DNA of 64,000 nt, from NCBI GenBank assembly GCA_020056965.1, contig JAGVGT010000083.1:1-64000 (forward strand), read 5' to 3'. The notes under the pieces were generated by a model, which was given only the letters and a program-made list of their open reading frames with translations, did not search any database and was not told the origin of the DNA. The position numbers were made by a program, and so were the translations under genes. This document shows, in pieces, positions 52,594-61,082 of the stretch (position 1 is its first letter; the number at the start of each line of letters is the position of its first letter). The stretch is from Deltaproteobacteria bacterium. GTDB taxonomy: Bacteria; Desulfobacterota; Desulfobulbia; Desulfobulbales; JAGXFP01.

Positions 52594-53064
52594 TTAACTC
52601 AAGAGATAATATTCCAGGGCCGCGTTTTCCGTGAGTAGCCGGCAGCCCACGAAGTTCCCCTTGACGTGGCGGACCTCGCAATCCTGGCTAATTCTGGTCG
52701 CCTCGCCATCGTCCAAAGTCAGGCTGACCCTGACCCTCTCCCCGGCCTTCAGTTCCCGGCCGGTACTTTTCAGGAAGGCCAGCCCGGTCCGGGAAAGATC
52801 GATGACCCGGCAGCTGCCGGCTTCGGGAGCTGTCGGGGCGGGGGTGGCCCGGTCGACAATCTCGTAGGAGCCCGGGAGATCGAGCTGTTTGCGGGGCCGC
52901 TCCCGGAGTTCGATTTCGGCGCTGAAGATATTGCCGCAGGAGCATTTGACCTGACAGTGGTAGGTGTGACCGATCTTGTCCAGCCCGACCTTGGTGCGGA
53001 GGCGACACTTCGGGCAGTCGAAGGCAATGGTGTGGTCCCCGGCGAGGCTGGCCCTGGTGGTCAT
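52594..53064 (-). CDS. PilZ domain protein
   Basis: The N-terminal part has a CPKCRL...CSCG zinc-ribbon-like set, and the C-terminal part (about residues 62-156) is PilZ-like with SCRVIDLSRTGLAF and VGCRLL; the RxxxR motif seen in c-di-GMP binding PilZ proteins is not evident (RPRKQ may be a degenerate version). PilZ proteins respond to cyclic di-GMP in motility and adhesion. It would be in the same unit as the methyltransferase. Confidence 0.78.
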   Translation of the reverse strand: MTTRASLAGDHTIAFDCPKCRLRTKVGLDKIGHTYHCQVKCSCGNIFSAEIELRERPRKQLDLPGSYEIVDRATPAPTAPEAGSCRVIDLSRTGLAFLKSTGRELKAGERVRVSLTLDDGEATRISQDCEVRHVKGNFVGCRLLTENAALEYYLLS

Positions 53065-53138
53065 GGCTTTCTCCTTGGTTAGTCAGGCGTCAGGCGGCCT
53101 GTCGGCAAGAAGATCATACCGGGGAAACGGTTTCGATT

Positions 53139-53759
53139 TCAACCGGCCAGCAGGCTGTGGGCAAAATTGATCATCGGCATCATGAGCTTGGAGATGACGC
53201 CCAGGTAAAAAAGCAGGAGCAGGACGATGAAACCGAACGGCTCCATTTTCCGCATGAACAGTACCCCCTCGGCCGGCAGGAAGCCGCTCAGGATGCGGCT
53301 GCCGTCCAGGGGCGGGATGGGAATCAGATTGAAGAAGCCCAGCATCAGATTGATCCACACCCCGGCGGCCGCCATGTTCAGCACTGGCCAGAGGACATAC
53401 TCCGGGATGAAGCCGGCCGTGGCCAGCAGCCCTTTGACGGCCACGGCGCTCAGGATGGCCAGAGAAAAGTTGGCCCCGGGTCCGGCCAGGGAGACCCACA
53501 TCATGTCGCGAATGGGGTTCTTGAAATAGCTGGGGTTGACCGGCACCGGCTTGGCCCAGCCAATCTTCATGATGATGAAGGCCAGGACGCCCAGCGGGTC
53601 CAGGTGCTTCAGGGGGTTCATGGTCAACCGCCCCTGTTCCTGGGCGGTGGGGTCGCCCAGCTTCCAGGCCACATAGCCGTGGCAAAATTCGTGAAAGGTC
53701 AGGGCCAGCAGAAAAGGCGGGGCGAGGATGGCGATCTGCTGGATCAGGTTGTTGCCCAT
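53139..53759 (-). CDS. Site-2 protease family protein (M50)
   Basis: The 206-residue membrane protein has the zinc motif HEFCH in LTFHEFCHGYVAWKLGD and the third ligand in PIPPLDGSRIL, with four to five transmembrane segments. This is the compact M50 type of intramembrane protease (like FtsH-independent Rip1 small forms). It is cotranscribed with the upstream tRNA nucleotidyltransferase fusion; the gap is 5 bp. Confidence 0.88.
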   Translation of the reverse strand: MGNNLIQQIAILAPPFLLALTFHEFCHGYVAWKLGDPTAQEQGRLTMNPLKHLDPLGVLAFIIMKIGWAKPVPVNPSYFKNPIRDMMWVSLAGPGANFSLAILSAVAVKGLLATAGFIPEYVLWPVLNMAAAGVWINLMLGFFNLIPIPPLDGSRILSGFLPAEGVLFMRKMEPFGFIVLLLLFYLGVISKLMMPMINFAHSLLAG

Positions 53760-53764
53760 GTCTG

Positions 53765-56452
53765 CTATTTATTCCGGCCGTCGGGCCGTTCTCCATTTAA
53801 GGGTTTTCCGGGAGGGAAATGCGTGGTCACAAAGGTAATCTCATCTTCCCGGCTGTCAACCTCATTGTCGAGGCGGGCCTGGAGCAGCCGGTCGAGGATC
53901 CGCCGGTAATCCGGGCCTTCGGCATATCCCAGTTTCTGCAGATCGCGCCCCTGGAGTTGGGTCTTCACATGCCGTTGGTAGGTAATGTAGTGGGAGATGG
54001 CCTTTTTGCCTTCCGGCTGGCGGACCAACCCCATCAAAGCCAGCAGGGTTTCCAGGGCCAGCGGTTGCAGGAGCCGGTGGATCTGGCTGGGCTTGAGGGT
54101 GCGGGGCTTTTTAAGGACTTTCTGGAGGATGCCCAGATAGCCTTTTTCCCGCAGGAACAGCTGGGCCTGGCGTTCCGGGACGGCAAGGCGGCGGCAGAAG
54201 ACCGGGAGTTGGCGCATGGTCAGCCGACTGGTCAGGGCCAGCAGGAAGACCATCCACTGGCGGCAGCGTTCTTCCTGGTAGAGCAAGCGGTACCAGGTCA
54301 GCGACTGCTGGGTGGATTCGATGGACTCCTCGAGGTGTGGGTCGAGCTGGAGGGCCGGGTGGAGGAATTTCAGCAGGTCGAAGTGGGTCATCCGCTGGAG
54401 GGCCGGGAGCGGCGTCTCTTCGGAAAGGATCAGCTGCAGTTCCCCGAACAGGCGAAAGCCCAGGCGGGTGGACTTGCTGCCCGGCAGGCTGTCGAAGATA
54501 TGCATGCGCAGGGCAGTGCGCAGCAGCCGCTCGGTATGCTTGGCCAGATGGAAGCCCATGCGCTGCTCGAAGCGGATGGCCCGGAAGATCCGGGTGGGGT
54601 CCTCGACGAAGCTTAAGTTGTGGAGGATGCGAACCTGGCGGTCCTTCAGGTCGTTCTGGCAGTTGAAGAAGTCCACCAGGATGCCGAATGATTCCGGGTC
54701 CAGGTGGAGGGCCATCGCATTGATGGTGAAGTCGCGCCGGTAAAGATCGAGCTTGAGCGACGAGAGCTCGACGGTGGGCATGGCGGCCGGGTACTCGTAG
54801 TACTCCAGGCGGGCGGTGGCGATGTCGATCTTGAAACCGTCCGGCAGGATAACCATGGCGGTGCTGAACTTGTCGTGGATGCGGACCTTGCCGTGCAGGT
54901 GGGCGGCCAGCCGCTGGGCGAAACCGATGCCGTCACCCTCAATGACCACGTCCAGGTCGAGGTTGGCTTTGCGCAACAGGAGGTCGCGGACGAAGCCGCC
55001 CACCGCGTAGGCCTTGGTGCCGGCGGCGGCGGCCACCTCACCGATGGTGCGCAAGAGGACGATGATCTCGCGGGAGAGGGTGTCAACCATCAGGTTGTTG
55101 AGGTTGCGCTGACGGGCGCTGGCGGTTTGGTCCGGCGCCCCCACGGTCTCCTTGGGCAGATGGGCCGGATCGTTGATCAAGAGGTTCAACAGATCGGTGC
55201 GGGTGATCACCCCGATGATCAAATCATTCTCGACGATGGGGATGAAGCGTTGGCGATGGCCGATGATCAGTTCCTGGATGTCGGCCAGGGTGGCGGTTGA
55301 GGTCAGAGTGGCGAACTCGCTGGTCATGTAGTCGCTGACCGGCTGGTCGCCCAGGCCGTGGTAGATGGCTTTACCGGCCACTCGTCGGGAGATCAACCCC
55401 ACCGCCTGGCCGGCCTTGACGACCGGCAGGACCGTGACGTTGTAGCGGTCGATGATCTGGTTGGCCTCTTTCAGCGAGACCTCCGGATCCACCGATATCA
55501 CTGGTGCCGACATGATTCGGGCGGCAATGGCCACCGGCTGCACGTGCTTGTGGAAGAGGAGGAGCAGCTTCTCCTCGGCCTCGCCCAAGGTCATCTCGGT
55601 AACGGTGGCGGAGGCGGCCGAGGCGTGGCCGCCGCCGCCGAACTCGATACAGATCTCGCCGACGTTGACCTCGGGGATGCGGCTCCTGGCGATCAGGTAG
55701 ACCCGTTCGCCCATGTTGGCCAGGGCGAAGAGGCAATTCAAATTCTCCATGGCCATGAAGCGGCGGGCGATCAGGGCGAATTCATCCACATATTCGGGTA
55801 AGCGGATCTTGGCGACGACGAGGTCGATGCCCTGGATGTTGTAGGTGGTGGCCGCCTTCATCAGCTGGTGCAGCAGGGTTACTTGATTTGTGGTCAACTC
55901 CTGGGAAACGAATTGGGCGACGCTGGGCAGGTCGGCGCCTTGGCCGAGCAGCCAGGCCATGGCCTCCAGGTCGCCGGGGGTGGTCGTGCCGAAAGTGAAG
56001 GAGCCGGTATCTTCGTAAAGGGCCATGGCCAGGAGGGTGGCTTCGTCGCGGCTCACCGGCAGATCGCGCTCGCGGAAGAGCTGGGTGAAGATGGTGGCGG
56101 TGGAGCCCACCGGGCGGATTTCCTCGAAATCACCTTTGAGATCGTCGGGCAGTTCCGGGTGGTGGTCGAAAATATGGATGGAGAGGCCGGGGTTGGCCAG
56201 GCATTTGCTGAAGTTGCCGATCCGCCCGGACTGGCGGGTGTCGACCAGGATCAACCGGGTGACATCGGCCAGATTGATGTCTTTCTGGCGGGTGAAGTCA
56301 TAAGCGTAGGGCGAGGTGGCCAGGTAGCGACGGAGGTTGCGCTCCTGGGAGCCGGAGAAGACCAGCTTGGCGTCAGGGTACAGTCGGCGGGCGGCCAGCA
56401 TCGAGGCCAGGCCGTCGAAGTCGGCGTTTAAGTGGGTGGTGATGATTTCCAT
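53765..56452 (-). CDS. DHH-CBS-tRNA nucleotidyltransferase fusion
   Basis: The frame from ATG 56452 (MEIITTHLNADFDGLASML) has 895 residues: a DHH/DHHA1 phosphoesterase domain (1-310; NADFDG, FDHHPEL, FGGGGHASAASATV), two CBS domains (315-435; RYNVTVLPVV, RFIPIVEND), and a tRNA nucleotidyltransferase domain (about 475-895; AVGGFVRDLLLRKANLDLDVV with DxD metal residues). Such fusions belong to the poly(A) polymerase/CCA-adding family and process tRNA or RNA 3' ends. A longer start at 56491 has no support. It is transcribed with the M50 protease. Confidence 0.9.
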   Translation of the reverse strand: MEIITTHLNADFDGLASMLAARRLYPDAKLVFSGSQERNLRRYLATSPYAYDFTRQKDINLADVTRLILVDTRQSGRIGNFSKCLANPGLSIHIFDHHPELPDDLKGDFEEIRPVGSTATIFTQLFRERDLPVSRDEATLLAMALYEDTGSFTFGTTTPGDLEAMAWLLGQGADLPSVAQFVSQELTTNQVTLLHQLMKAATTYNIQGIDLVVAKIRLPEYVDEFALIARRFMAMENLNCLFALANMGERVYLIARSRIPEVNVGEICIEFGGGGHASAASATVTEMTLGEAEEKLLLLFHKHVQPVAIAARIMSAPVISVDPEVSLKEANQIIDRYNVTVLPVVKAGQAVGLISRRVAGKAIYHGLGDQPVSDYMTSEFATLTSTATLADIQELIIGHRQRFIPIVENDLIIGVITRTDLLNLLINDPAHLPKETVGAPDQTASARQRNLNNLMVDTLSREIIVLLRTIGEVAAAAGTKAYAVGGFVRDLLLRKANLDLDVVIEGDGIGFAQRLAAHLHGKVRIHDKFSTAMVILPDGFKIDIATARLEYYEYPAAMPTVELSSLKLDLYRRDFTINAMALHLDPESFGILVDFFNCQNDLKDRQVRILHNLSFVEDPTRIFRAIRFEQRMGFHLAKHTERLLRTALRMHIFDSLPGSKSTRLGFRLFGELQLILSEETPLPALQRMTHFDLLKFLHPALQLDPHLEESIESTQQSLTWYRLLYQEERCRQWMVFLLALTSRLTMRQLPVFCRRLAVPERQAQLFLREKGYLGILQKVLKKPRTLKPSQIHRLLQPLALETLLALMGLVRQPEGKKAISHYITYQRHVKTQLQGRDLQKLGYAEGPDYRRILDRLLQARLDNEVDSREDEITFVTTHFPPGKPLNGERPDGRNK

Positions 56453-56507
56453 GGCTTCGAATCTACCATTTCGGGCCGGGAAAACCAACAATTGCGGCCA
56501 GCAGCCC

Positions 56508-57467
56508 TCAACCCCGGGGATGAAACTTGCGGTGAATCTTCTTCAAACGCTCGCCGTCCACATGGGTGTAAATCTGGGTGGTGGTGATATCGGCATGGCC
56601 CAGCATCATCTGCACCGCCCGCAGATCGGCGCCGTGGGCGAGCAGGTGGGTGGCGAAGGAATGGCGCAGGGTATGGGGGCTGATCTGCTTGGCGATCCCG
56701 GCGGTAAAGACCGTTTCCTGGATAATCTGCCAGAAACGTAGCCGGGTCATGGCCTGCCCCCGCGAGGTGACGAAGAGCGCCACGCTGCGCCGTTTGTTCA
56801 GGAGCTGCGGGCGGCCTTGGCGCAGGTAGGTTTCGATTCTTTCCCGGGCCTGCTCGCCGAAGGGGACCAGCCGCTCCTTGGCGCCTTTGCCGAAGATGCG
56901 CAGGTGGCCGCCGGTCAGGTTAACTGCGGCCAGCGGCAGGTTAACCAGTTCGGAAACCCGCAGCCCCGAGGCGTAGAGCAGGTGGAGCATGGCGTGGTTG
57001 CGCAGGGCGAGCGGCGCGTTGCCGGCCGGGGCGGCCAGCAGCAGGGCGACCTCTGATTCGCTTAAGACCTTGGGCAGGGGGCGGCCCGGTTTGGGCAGGT
57101 CGATCTGGTCGGTGGGGTTGGTGGTCAGCAGCCCCTCGCCGACCAGAAACTTGAAGAAGCCCCGCAGGGCCGAAACCCGCCGGGCGTTGCTGCGGCTGGT
57201 AATGCCCTGCTGGTGGCAATAGGTCAGCCAACCGCGCAGATTTTCGGTGCGGATGGCGGTCAGCGTCTTAATGCGTTTGGAATAGAGGTAGAGAAAAAAG
57301 GCGGCCAGGTCGGCCTGGTAGGAACTGAGGGTGTTTTTGGCCAACCTTCGTTCGGCGGCCAGGTACTGCAGATAAGATTCCAGCTCCCGGTCGAAAGGGT
57401 GGGCGGTGGCCGATCGCTTCGGCCGGGTGGGCTGGACAGGGCTTCCGGGGTTAACCGGTTTGGGCAT
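56508..57467 (-). CDS. xerD: Site-specific tyrosine recombinase XerD-type
   Basis: The 319-residue protein has an N-terminal SAM-like core-binding domain ([20 protein letters not shown]) and the catalytic set R ([12 protein letters not shown]), K ([10 protein letters not shown]), HxxR ([14 protein letters not shown]), H ([16 protein letters not shown] with the Tyr nucleophile). XerD with XerC resolves chromosome dimers at dif. Some filamentous phages use XerCD to integrate, though the prophage here has its own integrase. The N-terminal 20 residues (Pro/Arg-rich) are variable. Confidence 0.92.
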   Translation of the reverse strand: MPKPVNPGSPVQPTRPKRSATAHPFDRELESYLQYLAAERRLAKNTLSSYQADLAAFFLYLYSKRIKTLTAIRTENLRGWLTYCHQQGITSRSNARRVSALRGFFKFLVGEGLLTTNPTDQIDLPKPGRPLPKVLSESEVALLLAAPAGNAPLALRNHAMLHLLYASGLRVSELVNLPLAAVNLTGGHLRIFGKGAKERLVPFGEQARERIETYLRQGRPQLLNKRRSVALFVTSRGQAMTRLRFWQIIQETVFTAGIAKQISPHTLRHSFATHLLAHGADLRAVQMMLGHADITTTQIYTHVDGERLKKIHRKFHPRG

Positions 57468-57490
57468 GCGCGGAATCGGCGATTAGCCGA

Positions 57491-57685
57491 TTAACCGCGG
57501 GTCATGCGGTGCATCAGCTTACGGAGCTTGCGCTTGGATTCGGTGGACTTCCGGCGGCGCTTGTCGCTGGGCTTCTCGTAATATTCCCGGCGCTTGAGCT
57601 CTTTCTTCATGCCGTCCAGCTGCAACTTCTTCTTGAGAAAGCGCAGGGCCTGTTCCACGTCGCCTCTAACTTCAACCGTAATCAT
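57491..57685 (-). CDS. rpsU: 30S ribosomal protein S21
   Basis: The 64-residue basic protein has the bS21 segments VEQALRFLKKKLQLDGM and RREYYEKPSDKRRRKS. It lies 23 bp before xerD in the same direction. Normal bS21 length is 58-71 residues. Confidence 0.93.
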   Translation of the reverse strand: MITVEVRGDVEQALRFLKKKLQLDGMKKELKRREYYEKPSDKRRRKSTESKRKLRKLMHRMTRG

Positions 57686-58019
57686 CTGTTCTCCTGTCCT
57701 TATCAGTCTGGGCGTTAGTTGCCCTTTCGCGGTAAATGAAAGACGGAATATATAGCGGATGGGTGGTCGGGTGTCAAACCTTTTTTCGGATAGTCTGGGA
57801 AATCTTCGCTCGGCCCGTGGCCCGCAGGTTTCATTCGAACCGGCCTGTCCCGCGAAGGGGGGAAAGTCCCGGTATTAGTGTTTTGGCGTTGTTCGCCCGT
57901 GCGAAAAGCGGCTCAGCAGGCTGGCCACGGTTAGTTCCCTGCCGCAAGGACAAAAAAGCCCGGGCCGTAGTATTACACGGCCCGGGCTTTGTAGGCAGTA
58001 TCGGCCGATCAGCGGCGAA
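57686..58019. other. Spacer upstream of rpsU and downstream of the sulfur-relay unit
   Basis: The 334 bp include the rpsU promoter region and a strong terminator (57955-57990) of the sulfur-relay operon. A 113-codon open frame on the plus strand runs through the terminator and has no ribosome binding site; I do not regard it as a gene. Confidence 0.55.
57955..57990 (-). terminator. Strong Rho-independent terminator of the tusA-dsrE operon
   Basis: A perfect 14-bp stem: aaagcccgggccgt (57955-57968) and acggcccgggcttt (57977-57990), 8-nt loop. Read on the minus strand it is followed by TTTTTT (57957-57952). It ends the small sulfur-relay unit. Confidence 0.9.
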
Positions 58020-58193
58020 TTACCACCAGCTGATGGTCTGGTCGGCGGCGAAGATCTTGTCGACCAGGGCGCTGTAATCGGGGCTCTCGGTGTTCAGGCT
58101 GAAGCTGTCGGACTCGCGGTCCCGGGTGACGATCTCCACCAGTTTCTTGACGGTGGCGTCGGGCTCGGAGCGGTATACATTAAGAACTTTCAT
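58020..58193 (-). CDS. Small DsrH/TusB-like protein (57 aa)
   Basis: ATG 58193 has a ggagaaccgcc upstream. The 57 residues (MKVLNVYRSEPDATVKKLVE to TISWW) end in DYSALVDKIFAADQTISWW, which resembles the C-terminal end of DsrH/TusB (xYxxLVDLxxxxxxxxSW). The catalytic-like middle of a usual 95-residue DsrH, including its Cys, is missing. It is the last gene of a unit tusA-dsrE-dsrE-this gene, just before a strong terminator. It may complete a compact DsrEFH/TusBCD complex, though the homology is short. Confidence 0.7.
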   Translation of the reverse strand: MKVLNVYRSEPDATVKKLVEIVTRDRESDSFSLNTESPDYSALVDKIFAADQTISWW

Positions 58194-58210
58194 GGCGGTT
58201 CTCCTTCTCC

Positions 58211-58516
58211 TTATTTGATGCCGTAAGGAATGACGACAGTCATCTCGCGCAGTTTCTCGCCGAGTTCCTCAATGGTCATGGCCTCGAAACCGCAGGTCTC
58301 GACGTTGGCCGGCACGGTGGTGTAGATCTCGCCTTCCATGTCGCGCAGCATCTCGATGCTTTCCTGCTGATTCTCATCCAGTGCGGGCATCTCGTTGTCC
58401 ATGACTACGCCGTAGGCGTACATGTTTTCCACGGCCAGGCCCAGGGCGGAACGAATTCCGTCCATGGTGTAATCCTTGTTCCGATACATGAAGCAGACTT
58501 TCTTGTACTCTGACAT
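58211..58516 (-). CDS. DsrE/DsrF-family sulfur relay protein (TusC-like)
   Basis: ATG 58516 gives 101 residues (MSEYKKVCFMYRNKDYTMDG). It sits 8-9 bp after aaggagg, whereas the ATG 6 bp earlier is too close to it. The fold pattern of DsrE/F is seen in AVENMYAYGVVMDNEMPAL; single Cys residues lie near the N-terminus and in VETCGFEAM. Together with the neighbour it probably forms the hetero-oligomer that carries persulfide sulfur. Confidence 0.78.
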   Translation of the reverse strand: MSEYKKVCFMYRNKDYTMDGIRSALGLAVENMYAYGVVMDNEMPALDENQQESIEMLRDMEGEIYTTVPANVETCGFEAMTIEELGEKLREMTVVIPYGIK

Positions 58517-58529
58517 TTTCATCTCCTCC

Positions 58530-58844
58530 TTATAGGCTCAGATAGCAGTCGTAATCTTCGAGGATGGCGCCGTGCTGGGCCTGGGTCGCCATTTTCTTGG
58601 CGTCCAGACCGACCGGGATGTCGTTGCGGTCAAAGCCCATCTTCTGATAGCTGTCCACGCAGATCGAAACGTCGTCGGCCAGCTTGCAGAGCTCGGGGAA
58701 ATCAGGATTTTTGGCGTTCTTGGTGCCGGCCCAGGTAAAGAATACCTTGACCTTTGAACCCTTGGCTTTGGCCGCCTTGACGATGCCCATGACGTGCCGC
58801 CAGTTGTCGGGATTGGTGACAAATATGCCTAAACTCTTTGCCAT
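58530..58844 (-). CDS. DsrE-family sulfur relay protein (TusD-like)
   Basis: The 104-residue protein has the DsrE order: IFVTNPDNWRHVMGIVKAAK, VKVFFTWAGTKNAK, then DDVSICVDSYQKMG with a Cys at the usual sulfur-carrying place. Its start has aactggaggttaac just upstream. It lies between tusA and the TusC-like gene and starts the two-gene DsrE pair. Confidence 0.8.
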   Translation of the reverse strand: MAKSLGIFVTNPDNWRHVMGIVKAAKAKGSKVKVFFTWAGTKNAKNPDFPELCKLADDVSICVDSYQKMGFDRNDIPVGLDAKKMATQAQHGAILEDYDCYLSL

Positions 58845-58868
58845 GTTAACCTCCAGTTTAAAAAGTGG

Positions 58869-58898
58869 TGGCGCAACGGTTAACGCGCCGTTGCGCCA
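58869..58898 (-). promoter_or_regulatory. Hairpin between tusA and the first dsrE gene
   Basis: Perfect 11-bp arms tggcgcaacgg (58869-58879) and ccgttgcgcca (58888-58898). On the minus strand it is followed by ccacTTTTT, so it may end part of the transcripts after tusA or protect its 3' end. It would let tusA be expressed at a different level from the dsrE genes. Confidence 0.65.
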
Positions 58899-58923
58899 TT
58901 AGTGTCAGCGGGAATAGTCTGGA

Positions 58924-59181
58924 TCAACCTTTTTTAATGTAAAAACGGATGAAGCCGGTATCTTCCTTCTCGCCCAAAAACTGATGGCCTGAACGCTCAG
59001 CCCAACCTGGCAGGTCGTTGCGGGAGCCGGGATCGGTGCCGAGAATCTCAAGAACCTGGCCGGAGGCGATCTTCTCGATCTCCTTCTTGGTGCGCAGCAG
59101 CGGCATGGGGCAGCTCAGTCCCTTGGCGTCCAGGGTGCGGTCTGCGGTGATTCCGTCTGGGGCTACTTTGTTGTCACTCAT
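58924..59181 (-). CDS. tusA: Sulfur carrier protein TusA
   Basis: ATG 59181 (MSDNKVAPDGIT) has aaggaggagtaat upstream and gives 85 residues, the TusA size; the longer frame to 59253 is not supported. The signature GLSCPMPLLRTKKEIEKI contains the persulfide-carrying Cys of the CPxP motif. TusA passes sulfane sulfur to DsrE-type proteins, encoded next, and others. It faces the YeeE/YedE transporter gene across a 437-bp space. Confidence 0.92.
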   Translation of the reverse strand: MSDNKVAPDGITADRTLDAKGLSCPMPLLRTKKEIEKIASGQVLEILGTDPGSRNDLPGWAERSGHQFLGEKEDTGFIRFYIKKG

Positions 59182-59618
59182 ATTACTCCTCCTTGGTGAT
59201 TTTTGGGCTTTCAGGGCCGTGAAACGGGGTGGTGCAAGCCACCATTTTGCCAATCCCTAGTTTATACAGCGACTAACAACTTGGATTTGTAGTTAACAAG
59301 AAAAAATCTCTACCAAGATTCAGGAGGTGTGTCAAGCGGTAAATGAATGATTATTCACCGTCCGGAAACTCCTGGATAATCAGGGGAAAACTTTGATGCT
59401 AGCGGAAGGCTAGGCTCGGAACTAATCAGGAATTGCTAGCACAATGTGGTAGGGCCTTAAGGCCGGTATGAGGCTTGACAAAATTCGGTGCCACGAGTAA
59501 AGAAATTTACGTTCGGTTTCCAGGCAGGGCCGAGGGGGTGGGTGCGGGTTCGGTCTGGCAGTACGGACTGCGGTCTGCAAATTACCAGAGACATAAATTA
59601 ATTCAGGAGGGAATCCAG
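59182..59618. other. Divergent promoter region between tusA and the YeeE/YedE gene
   Basis: The 437 bp have no gene. On the plus strand TTGACA (59475-59480), 17 bp, then TAAAGA (59498-59503) forms a plausible sigma70 promoter for the transporter, with a leader of about 110 nt. On the minus strand TATAAA (complement of 59261-59266) is a possible -10 for tusA, 80 bp upstream of its start. A short inverted repeat ggtgg...ccacc (59229-59243) lies near tusA. Confidence 0.55.
59475..59503 (+). promoter_or_regulatory. Candidate sigma70 promoter of the YeeE/YedE transporter gene
   Basis: TTGACA, 17-bp spacing, TAAAGA. The -35 box is perfect and the -10 box has 4 of 6 consensus bases. The position explains why an open frame beginning at 59475 is not the real start of the transporter. 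Confidence 0.5.
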
Positions 59619-60854
59619 ATGAGTGGAAGTGTGCTGGGAAGCAAGTTCAAGGAACTTTACAAGACCTGGTGCCAGGAGGAGTGGAATCCTTACATGGTCG
59701 GGGTCATCATCGCCTTTCTCAGCGTGCTGATGTTGGCCTGGTCGCGGCCTTGGGGCGCGGTTGGCGCCGTCCGCAATTGGGGCGAGTGGATTCTCTACGG
59801 AGTTGGGGTCTTGGAAGAGGCGCCCGGTGGCTTCCTTACCGATACCGGCTCGGTGATCGGCATCGGCTTTATCGGTGGCGCTTTCCTTTCCGCCTGTCTG
59901 GGCAACCAATTTGCCCTGCGGGTTCCCCCTGCTCGTGAATTGGTTAAAGCGGTTATCGCCGGCATTTTGATGGGCATCGGTGCTGCCCTGGCTGGGGGTT
60001 GTAATGTCGGCGGTTTTTATAACGCCATCGGCAATCTCTCTGCCCACGGTTTTGCCATGTGGGTAGGATTGGTCGTGGGGGCGGTTACTGGTCTCAAACT
60101 TATCTATCTGGAGATGGAGCATATCTCTTGGGGTAGCGGTGGTGCCAAGACTATCGAGCTTCCCTTTAAGTTACAGTTGACCATGGGCATTGTCGCTTTG
60201 TTCGCCTTGATCTGGGGGGCCTATCACTATGCCGGCTTCACCGGTAATGAAGATGAAGAACTGGCCGCTCTGGGCAAGCTGGGTGGGATCATCCTGATCG
60301 CTGCCGCCCTGGGTTACTCGATGCAACGGGGGCGTTGGTGCATGATTCAGGGTTTCCGGGAGCCGCACATGACCGGCGACTGTACCTTGGCCAAATCGGT
60401 AGCTTTAAGCGTACTCCTTTGCGCCTTGGGCGGGGTGATCATTAAAGCCGCCGGGGTGGCTAATGTTGCCCATTATGTGCGCGGCACCTTCGGCTGGGGT
60501 GGCTTGGTCGGCGGCTTCATCTTCGGCCTGGGCGCCATGTTTGCCGGGGGTTGCGGAACCGGCACCCTCTGGCGGGTCGGTGAGGGGCAGATCAAGCTGT
60601 GGCTGGTGCTGCCGATCTTCGGGATCACCAACGCCCTGATGATCGGCTGGTTCAAGGGCATGGGCGAGGACGGCCTGGAAGGTGTTTTCGCCGAAGGCGA
60701 GATCGTCAGCGGCGGACTCGGCAAGTTCGTTTATATGCCGGATACCTTCCTGGGCTATGGTGGCACTCTGATCCTCATCACCCTGGCCATGGCGGCCTGG
60801 TATCTGTTGGTGAAATGGAACGAGGACTCCAATAAGTTGATCGTGCCCATGTGA
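59619..60854 (+). CDS. YeeE/YedE-family sulfur transporter
   Basis: ATG 59619 follows aggagggaatccag and gives 411 residues (MSGSVLGSKFKELYKTW). There are about ten transmembrane segments, and two Cys-containing signature copies of the family: ALAGGCNVGGFYNAIGNLS and AMFAGGCGTGTLWRVGEGQ. Members import thiosulfate (TsuA) or other sulfur species, or act with TusA. The divergent tusA operon supports a sulfur-relay role. Confidence 0.9.
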   Translation: MSGSVLGSKFKELYKTWCQEEWNPYMVGVIIAFLSVLMLAWSRPWGAVGAVRNWGEWILYGVGVLEEAPGGFLTDTGSVIGIGFIGGAFLSACLGNQFALRVPPARELVKAVIAGILMGIGAALAGGCNVGGFYNAIGNLSAHGFAMWVGLVVGAVTGLKLIYLEMEHISWGSGGAKTIELPFKLQLTMGIVALFALIWGAYHYAGFTGNEDEELAALGKLGGIILIAAALGYSMQRGRWCMIQGFREPHMTGDCTLAKSVALSVLLCALGGVIIKAAGVANVAHYVRGTFGWGGLVGGFIFGLGAMFAGGCGTGTLWRVGEGQIKLWLVLPIFGITNALMIGWFKGMGEDGLEGVFAEGEIVSGGLGKFVYMPDTFLGYGGTLILITLAMAAWYLLVKWNEDSNKLIVPM

Positions 60855-60907
60855 AGTGTCGCCCCGGTCTCGGGGTGAAGATAGAGCGGCCGCCGGCCGC
60901 TACGGCC

Positions 60908-60946
60908 AGGCGCGCCTGCATCTTCGGTTGCAGACGCGCCTTCTTC
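60908..60946 (+). terminator. Terminator after the YeeE/YedE gene
   Basis: The arms aggcgcgcctgca and ttgcagacgcgcctt pair over 12-13 bp with a small bulge, loop tcttcgg, followed by cttctttc. It is 54 bp after the stop. The T-run is impure, so efficiency is uncertain. Confidence 0.65.
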
Positions 60947-61082
60947 TTTCGGCTGGATAAATAGCACTTGACTGCCGGGGCAGTTAGGCCATAGCCTTGA
61001 GCGTGGTACAGTTTTTAGACCTCTCGGATGATTTTTAATGGAACAAATTGTTCCTGACCATAACCACCCTTATTGATAAATC

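Noticed and set aside
57736..58077. 113-codon plus-strand frame
   Set aside because: It runs through a strong terminator and over a minus-strand gene, with no ribosome binding site.
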